From Pochonia chlamydosporia 170 (Eukaryota > Ascomycota > Sordariomycetes > Hypocreales > Clavicipitaceae): a stretch of 64,000 bases of DNA. The translations under genes and the position numbers were made by a program. The stretch lies in assembly GCF_001653235.2 (NCBI RefSeq), contig NC_035792.1, positions 4,960,001-5,024,000 on the forward strand, in the 5' to 3' direction. The notes below the pieces were generated by a model. The model made no database searches. It was not told the origin of the DNA and saw only the letters and a list, made by a program, of their open reading frames with translations. Positions 57,887 through 64,000 of the stretch are shown in pieces (within the stretch, counting starts at the first letter, position 1; every line of letters starts with the position of its first letter).

Positions 57887-60700
57887 TTTGGACAGAAGTG
57901 AGTAGGTTGGTTATTGTGGGTTGTGGTTGACGGTTGGATCAGTTCTGTGGATGTTGGGGAAAACTGGCCGAGATGGCGGAATTTATACCTAGACCAGAGG
58001 CCTCTCTGGGGAAACAGTCGGAGCCTCTTTCCAAGCTTTGAGATGCACGAAACCCTCGACTGCATCTGGAACCGACTTGTGTATAGTTTGGGGCGAAATT
58101 CATCGCAAAAGGACCAGCTTGTATCAGCTTTAGCGAAGAACATGAGCGCTATTTTTTGAGGCGCCAGCCAAATCATACATCAATATTGATTCTTTAATAT
58201 ACCCAACTGATATAGACAAGGAGTAGGGTGACATGCGCAGTCAGCAGCTGCCAATTGTAGATGTCATTGTCGTATGTAACCAGCTTATTACTCAAGACAG
58301 GTCCGAAATGTCCAATACGACGATATGAATATCGGCAGCGTTACCCCACGTTAATGGTTTTTGCAAAGTCTGCAGCTGGTCTGCATTAGCCAGCCTTATT
58401 CATCAATGGCTGTTCTATGCATAAAGCTGGCGTCTCTACGTCGCCGCAGATAAGACATCAGTCTTTCACCCGCTTGAAGAATACATGTCCATCTTAGCGG
58501 GTGCATGTGTAGTAGACATGTGGAAATTTTGGAACATGCATTATATCACTCAGCATGGTTAACTTTGAAGCATAAATCATGGACCGAGTGCTCACTAGTC
58601 TCTGATCTCTATTTATAGCGGCCGCCCTATCACGATGTGCATCTCAGCCTCAGATGACGCTTCTGGAAGGTGGTTGGGGAAAGTCCAAGTAAGGGTTGTA
58701 TTTGCGACGTTTAGGACAAATCCTAGAGCTTAATAGGATGGGAGTGGCGGGAAACGAAACAAGCAATGCACGCTATTCGTAGCCTTGCTCTTATTTTGCC
58801 CTATGCTTGTCGTTTGTAGATAGTACAACTTATTTCCTTGGCTAGTATACCAACGCTTACAGCAACAGACTGTGTCGTTCAAAATGTGCCGAAGCCTGTG
58901 CTGAGGGTCGTATTAGGCTCATGGGGCCGCTTCTAAGCGAGCATGATTGGGGGATAAAGTGAGTTCGTCTCATGAGATCCCGGGAGCATTGTTATTGGGT
59001 GCAACCTTGTTGAAGTCTGGGCCACTGTCAGAGATGTGCTGGTGTGTACTGACCACGGGATAGATGTCATCAACCCCTGATCATTACCATCCGCGTTCGA
59101 CAGGGTTGTGGGTGGCCACACGGCTGGCGAGAAGGTCCAGACTCTAGACCACGATCAATTTGTCCCAAACTGGCTGGTGGTACATCTCGGATTGCATGCA
59201 GGGCTCCCGGACGGCACGTTCGTGTTGAACAAATGGACAACAGTGCCGACATCCCACAATTGGCGGTACAATTTAATGCACGTCAAAGGTACTAGACCCA
59301 TTGATGCGGAGTTGGGATTGCTCAAAGTAGGAACATCTTGTTCCACATAGGTGCGTGAGAAAAGACGAAGCCCGCAGCAATGTACTAGCAGCTTCTTCAA
59401 CTCCAGATCCCGGGCCCTCGCCAAGCTGTGTCCGCTTCCATGAGGCACGACGAATTCAGTGGTCAATCGTACCTGTCAAGTAGCCGCATATCTCCGATAT
59501 TGTGCACATCGATTCTCCGGCATTTCACAGCGTAGTGGCCGGAAAGACATGCGTGCTTATACATACATAGCAGCGAGCTGGAATCTTGCGTCAAACAGAA
59601 TACGTGCTCTAGCGACCAAAAATTGCACTATAGCTCTTATTGATATCATCTTCCGCCTTCTGTTGCATTTTGTCATGAAATGATAGCTTGGGCATAGCAC
59701 ACATGGGATACAGTTGCACATCCCAGGTAGTGACGGTTGAACTCATAGCTTCCTCAGGCTTCAGGGCACAGATAAACCCACCAATGTCTTTATGCCTCTC
59801 ACAACGTCAAATTCCCGATGGAGTATAGGTCTCTAACGGAACGGTGTTGCGAAGAGGTTTATTGGTCTTGGAAACTGAGTCTGTACTGCGAGTTAAACGT
59901 GAACCGCCCCGGCCACAGGACAACTCTCACGATCATTGTGACCCGTCATTTCGCTGGGAAATATTCGCGGAGGGATGTTCCGTCATTACAAGGATAAAAC
60001 AATGATTCAAATGAAAACAAATCATGAAAATGGTCAAACTGAGCTCATCTGGGAAAGAATTATCAGCCGATAAGTTTTCCATGGGCCTCCCAAAGGGGTT
60101 CGAGCTTCAGACAAAGGCCGCCGCTGCTAAATGCCAAAGTCATGACTGTCATGGTGTCACACAATCTAAAACAACAGTACTCAGTTCCGCGAACCTGTCA
60201 CATTTTGAACTTGATACGTGGCCCTGGCGGAGGGAAATATGAAGACCATTTATAAAAGGCGCCGTCAATCTAGGCCCCTGCATCACTGCATGCTGTGGAT
60301 TATGTTCTTTCAGCCATGTTATCATTTCTCTTTGGAACGAATAGCGCCGTGTTTCGCGAACGACAGTGAGATCCTTGCGTCTGACATGCTCACCGCTTTC
60401 TTGTCTCTGTGTCTGAAATCCCTCGGGTTGGAGGTTGGACCAAGCTTACTCTGTGCCTATCCGTTTGCAGCAAGAACAATAGGCTATTCTTGAGGATAAA
60501 CTTACCTACAATGCGGGAGGACTCAAAGCGTCTTAGAATTACTGGAAGCAAACAACTCTGTGAAACTATATGTACCAGCAAAAGGAACATCCAAGACACG
60601 TTCAGCAGTACGTCTTTTGAGGATCGAGCACCTCGTCTTCTGTGTCATCATTTCATGCGACTTCTCACCAACACGGTCAAAATTGTATCGTCTTTTCGAA
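57887..60700. other. Intergenic, 2.8 kb
   Basis: DUF4360 promoter on the left (TATAAAT at 57981-57987). The rest is gene-poor. A frame at 59108-59350 (80 codons) and a short frame from an ATG at 58636 behind a TATTTATAG element are candidates but have no recognisable product. No repeat or RNA found. Confidence 0.45.
57981..57987 (-). promoter_or_regulatory. TATA box of DUF4360 gene
   Basis: TATAAAT on the coding strand, about 95 bp before the start codon. Confidence 0.5.
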
Positions 60701-61057
60701 ATGCTTGGAACCAACCTCGTCGCGCTCTTGGCCTTGATAGCCTCAGGCACCCCCCGTGTTGACGCAATCAAAGAGATCCCCGGGGTTTCTTGCTATCATG
60801 CGGAGAAGTACGCTCGCTTCGGCCACGGCGCCATGGAAGGAGGAAATCTGTGGTATCGATGCTGGGCAGACAAGGGCGAAGCAGAGGTGAACCAGCGGGG
60901 GGTTTTCAGATTCTCCTCTGGAAATAATGCTGGGTGGTTCGAATATCAGCCTGGTGATGGAAAGACGTATAGACAGCCGTTCTCAAAGTGGAGCGGTTTA
61001 CTCAAACGCCACGGAGTCGAACCTTGGGGGTTTGTACGGAAGATTCACATTTATTGA
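60701..61057 (+). CDS. Small secreted protein, unknown family
   Basis: Single exon, 118 aa from the ATG at 60701; the frame is open further upstream but this start gives a signal peptide (MLGTNLVALLALIASGTPRVDA). The mature part has two Cys (VSCYH and WYRCWAD), probably one disulphide, and aromatic/Gly-rich strands (GNLWYRCWAD, VFRFSSGNNAGWFEYQPGDG). This suggests a compact beta protein of the kind seen among fungal antimicrobial or effector-like proteins, but I cannot name a family. The end (LKRHGVEPWGFVRKIHIY) could be altered by an unseen 3' intron. Confidence 0.6.
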   Translation: MLGTNLVALLALIASGTPRVDAIKEIPGVSCYHAEKYARFGHGAMEGGNLWYRCWADKGEAEVNQRGVFRFSSGNNAGWFEYQPGDGKTYRQPFSKWSGLLKRHGVEPWGFVRKIHIY

Positions 61058-61388
61058 AGTAAACTGCGGACTGTCAGGGCGTCTTTCGTTCGAAATGAGA
61101 GATGATTTGAGAGGGGTAGATGACTGTTAGGCAGGAAACCGAGCGCATCTCCAATGTATGTCACAGCCTGTGAGAATGTTCATACGTGGTGAAACCATCT
61201 GACATGAACTTTGGGGCAACATCTATGGGTATGGCACATAGTTTGCTGTAATGAAACATTTGCCAATAGCCTTTGGCGTTGAAACTTTTAAATTCTTGAA
61301 ACAGAGTGTGGAATTGACAGCGGACCGGCGGTAGCCTGTATTCAATCTGCACATGGACTGTCCGCATCTTTAGGCCATCCCACGAGGC
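61058..61388. other. Intergenic, 331 bp
   Basis: Convergent space between the small secreted protein and the next minus-strand gene. Nothing seen. Confidence 0.5.
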
Positions 61389-62171
61389 TTATGCTAAGCT
61401 GGCAGTATCAAGTACGAAGTTCTTGCAGGCCCAGCAGGAAATAATGAGATCTCTCTTCTCGATATCCGTCTCGTCGGCAATATTTAGCTTGTCGCCTGTC
61501 TCGTCGGCAACGGCTACTCCAGATGCATCACACCATGCTAGTTTTCCAGAACCAGCCGCTGGACGTTCTTGCACATACAGCAGTAGTTTCTTTTTCCAGT
61601 CGTCGCTATCTCGATACCCGCGTCTATGCATAAGCGCCTGCATCCTCTGGGTTTCCGCCTGCGTCAAGGCGTGCTTAATCGGAACCATGTGCCAAAACTT
61701 GTATGAGCGGCCGCTCCTCTCCATAATTACGCTGCCCTGGACAGTGCCCTTCTTCTGCCCTCTGATAACGAGGAGCGGCTTCCGGCCGAGACTAATTGGG
61801 ACGTTCAGCTTTTCTCCGGCATAGAGAGTCAGGTCCTCGTCATATCGTATAAATGGTTCCTCAGACCCATCGCTCGCGGCTTCCCTCACACGACGTGCCT
61901 CGCTGGGAAGCATGTGGCTTAGTTGAAGCTGCCACGGCTTCCCAGACTGGGTGTTACGAGTAGAGATGTGATATGTTGGGAGGGATAAGCCGGCTGTCGT
62001 TTCGTATATGAAGCGCCCAGTCAAGGTAAAGAGCTGGCCAAGGCCAAGATCAAGCCCGAGAGGAGAATTTCCCTCGGACAGATTAGGCCGATTTAGTCGA
62101 AGGATGCCCGGGTGGTCGAACGCAGCACGAGGCGGTTCGCCTGTGGTTTCAACGAGACTGGTCTGACTCAT
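61389..62171 (-). CDS. Hypothetical fungal protein, 260 aa
   Basis: Single exon, from the ATG at 62171 (MSQTSLVETTGEPPRA); earlier in-frame starts would add an unlikely leader. No signal peptide or membrane helix. The middle has RFIYETTAGLSLPTYHISTRN, LTLYAGEKLNVPISLGRKPLLV, SVIMERSGRSYKFWHMVP, a basic segment RRGYRDSDDWKKKLLLYVQ, and the end IISCWACKNFVLDT. The pattern of beta strands resembles cytosolic fungal proteins of the LURP/tubby-like type only vaguely, so I assign no family. Coding is supported by the long intact frame and ordered composition. Confidence 0.6.
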   Translation of the reverse strand: MSQTSLVETTGEPPRAAFDHPGILRLNRPNLSEGNSPLGLDLGLGQLFTLTGRFIYETTAGLSLPTYHISTRNTQSGKPWQLQLSHMLPSEARRVREAASDGSEEPFIRYDEDLTLYAGEKLNVPISLGRKPLLVIRGQKKGTVQGSVIMERSGRSYKFWHMVPIKHALTQAETQRMQALMHRRGYRDSDDWKKKLLLYVQERPAAGSGKLAWCDASGVAVADETGDKLNIADETDIEKRDLIISCWACKNFVLDTASLA

Positions 62172-62986
62172 TTTGGGCTGGTTCTCGAGTTTGGGATGCC
62201 TTGGAAAAGATGTCAAGCTGTATATAATGTGGTTGAGGGAATCAAGGGAAAGGAACACGGGGCAGTGAGTTTTTTTCGTGCAATCGCTAGCCACCGCTAT
62301 TTATTAGAATGAACTAGTCTTTGTCTCTACAACATCAACAAAAGTTCTTGTAGTAACGAAGTCTGCCTAATAGTATGCGGGATTAAAACCCAAAGCACAG
62401 TCCTGGTCAGCATATCTACGTCATGTTACTGGGTTTGCCATTAGTGGTGATATGATGGTGCATACGCTAGTGCTTGTTCGAGGGGTTCACCAATACGAAT
62501 TTACAGAATGAGGGGAAACTGGTTTCGTAACACCACTTGATGCAGCCCTGTCAACTAACTGATGTTCTAGAAGCGCAGTTTATGGCGCTTTGGTGGACAA
62601 GAAGTTGGCCAGCCGCTCCACCCTAGAAACACTACCCGGAAGCTCTCCGTGATTGTCTCCATAGCACTTGGTCACACCAGGAGGGCAGGGGGCTAAGTAT
62701 CCAGGTAGGCGTTATATGTCATATGTTGCTCCGGTCTAGTTGGTAAGAATTGCGGTGTTGAACAGGCCTCGGCCCAACTAATCTACACAACAGGAAATGG
62801 AAATAGTTCACGCTTCATATTCAATTTCGTTTCAACTCAACTCTAACATACACGGCCAGCCATTTCGTATCCTTATTATCAAGTAAATATATGCAATTGG
62901 CTTCTAAAATAATCTATAACTGCTACAGGCTGTTATTTATACAGAAAAGAATAAAACAGAGCTATGTGATACTCTACAGCGCGCAC
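62172..62986. other. Intergenic, 815 bp
   Basis: Promoter of the 260-aa protein and 3' region of the chitosanase gene. No gene seen. Confidence 0.5.
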
Positions 62987-64000
62987 TTATATAGCGCATT
63001 TGCCCTTCTTGCAAACCAGGTCGTCAGAGCACCCAGAGTCAGACTTGCACTTGGACCCTTCGCAGTGGCCTCTCCAGGAGCAAGACGGCATAGGAGGGTT
63101 AGAAGGACAGGATGATGCAGTAGACGGCGCGGTCGCCACGGCAGCTGATGTTGAAGAAGACCCAACGGAGGATACGGAAGTCGAGACAGTGGCATGTGAG
63201 GTTGGAGCCCTGCTGGGGGATGCAATCAACGTTGATGCCGGAGGAGACTGGACCACACTAGTAGCCTTGGAGGTAGACGTAGGCACGGTATTCGTACCTG
63301 GCTGGCTGCCCCCGCTGCTTCCGCCACCACCGATGCGTTGAATCAGACGATCACCTTGGGCCTGAATAGACGCTTCAAACTCAGCGTAGCTTTTGGCGTC
63401 CCAGTTGGCCCCGTCAGCTCCGGGAACTGCATCCTTGCCGCTAAAGGCGATATACAGGACATCATTGGCGTCGTGGGCACTGTTACCATTCACCTCCTTA
63501 CCGTAACAAGCTTGACCGAGGGCCAACGAGGCTTCGCCTACCATAGGAGGTCCATCGTCGCCGTTGGTGTCGCCCCAAACACCGTAAATCAACTGATCGC
63601 CGCATTTGACGGCTACGATGGAGAGCGGCTCAATACCGTACTGCTGAGGGTCAAAGTTGACATAGCCTTTCTTTTTCCCCTCATTTCCCAGTACAACGTA
63701 GGGGTGGACGTAAGCATTGAGATCCTTTATGCCTTTCTTGTAGCTTCTAATCTCGTCTTGAAATGTAGTCTGGCTCTGGGTGTCGGTAGAGCTATCGCAG
63801 CTGCCGTCACCTTTTCCCAGGGCGCCATCACAGTCAATATCCATGTTTACCAGACTGCCGCCGTTTCCTTGAAGGTAAATGATACCGGAATCGGTAATGT
63901 GATCTCCGCAGTACGAGAAATCTAGCCCACGGTTAGCAATGCCGCCGGGAAGCTGGGAAAGTACTTTTTCAGTATTCCTACCTTTGGAGTCCTTTTCTTG
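62987..64000 (-). CDS. GH75 chitosanase with Ser/Thr linker and C-terminal Cys-rich module (5' partial)
   Basis: The gene runs off the right edge. The visible parts are the end of an upstream exon (64000-63982), a 60-bp intron (GTAGGA donor, CTAG acceptor) and the last exon 63921-62987. Joining reads EKDSKDFSYCGDHITDSGIIYLQG, then NMDIDCDG, a GH75 landmark with the conserved acidic residues, GYVNFDPQQYGIEPLSIVAVKCGDQLIYGVWGDTNGD, and VLYIAFSGKDAVPGADGANWDA. A Gly/Ser and Thr/Ser/Ala linker of about 90 residues follows, ending in a 42-residue module with seven Cys (PMPSCSWRGHCEGSKCKS...CKKGKCAI). Known: GH75 enzymes hydrolyse chitosan and are secreted. The module may be a binding or anchoring unit; that is inference. 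Confidence 0.9.
   Translation of the reverse strand, partial: QEKDSKGRNTEKVLSQLPGGIANRGLDFSYCGDHITDSGIIYLQGNGGSLVNMDIDCDGALGKGDGSCDSSTDTQSQTTFQDEIRSYKKGIKDLNAYVHPYVVLGNEGKKKGYVNFDPQQYGIEPLSIVAVKCGDQLIYGVWGDTNGDDGPPMVGEASLALGQACYGKEVNGNSAHDANDVLYIAFSGKDAVPGADGANWDAKSYAEFEASIQAQGDRLIQRIGGGGSSGGSQPGTNTVPTSTSKATSVVQSPPASTLIASPSRAPTSHATVSTSVSSVGSSSTSAAVATAPSTASSCPSNPPMPSCSWRGHCEGSKCKSDSGCSDDLVCKKGKCAI

Noticed and set aside
59108..59350. 80-codon frame with ordered-looking sequence (NWLVVHLGLHAGLPDG)
   Set aside because: Could be a gene relic, but no family could be named and flanking frames do not extend it.

Overview
The window is nuclear DNA of a filamentous ascomycete (Pezizomycotina). Short spliceosomal introns of about 50-90 bp with GTAAGT/GTGAGT donors sit in most genes, and many proteins are secreted with Ser/Thr-rich linkers. 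The families seen are typical of Sordariomycetes: CFEM protein, GH75 chitosanase, GH81 glucanase, sphingolipid C9-methyltransferase, Zn2Cys6 regulator, scytalone-dehydratase-like protein. Hypocreales (Clavicipitaceae-like) is my best guess, from general resemblance only. There are no rRNA genes, no convincing tRNAs, no intact transposon and no CRISPR. I support 28 protein genes, 21 of them spliced; exon coordinates were worked out by hand from splice consensus, reading phase and family conservation.

Layout. 0-8 kb: GFA-domain protein, secreted GMC flavo-oxidoreductase, DUF7053-like protein, scytalone-dehydratase-like gene with an in-frame TGA, small secreted protein. 9-19 kb: polyol/sugar MFS transporter (8 exons), Aa_trans amino-acid transporter, multi-pass membrane protein, Sec14/CRAL-TRIO lipid-transfer protein. 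20-35 kb: SMP-30-like beta-propeller, 7-TM protein, flavohaemoglobin, GPI-anchored GH20 hexosaminidase, membrane-anchored alpha/beta-hydrolase, sphingolipid C9-methyltransferase. 35-43 kb: 8-Cys secreted protein, CFEM/GPI protein, a 62-residue protein with a cysteine-packed tail, a secreted jelly-roll protein, a second sugar transporter. 45-48 kb: a nine-exon GH81 endo-beta-1,3-glucanase fused to a fascin-like beta-trefoil, interrupted by a TAG at a conserved Trp. 49.8-56.8 kb: Zn2Cys6 regulator, phenol-2-monooxygenase-like flavoprotein and, divergently, a muconate-cyclase-type lactonase; together a probable aromatic-catabolism group. 57-64 kb: DUF4360 protein, small secreted protein, unknown fungal protein, and a GH75 chitosanase cut by the window edge.

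Two themes stand out. The first is cell-wall and matrix polysaccharide handling (GH20, GH81, GH75, jelly-roll protein, GMC oxidase, CFEM). The second is detoxification and aromatic catabolism (flavohaemoglobin, GFA protein, phenol hydroxylase, lactonase). The observations most worth a second look are the two single-stop interruptions, the GH81-trefoil fusion with a GC-AG intron, the three-gene aromatic locus and the tiny cysteine-tail gene. I found no clearly unprecedented multi-gene system.
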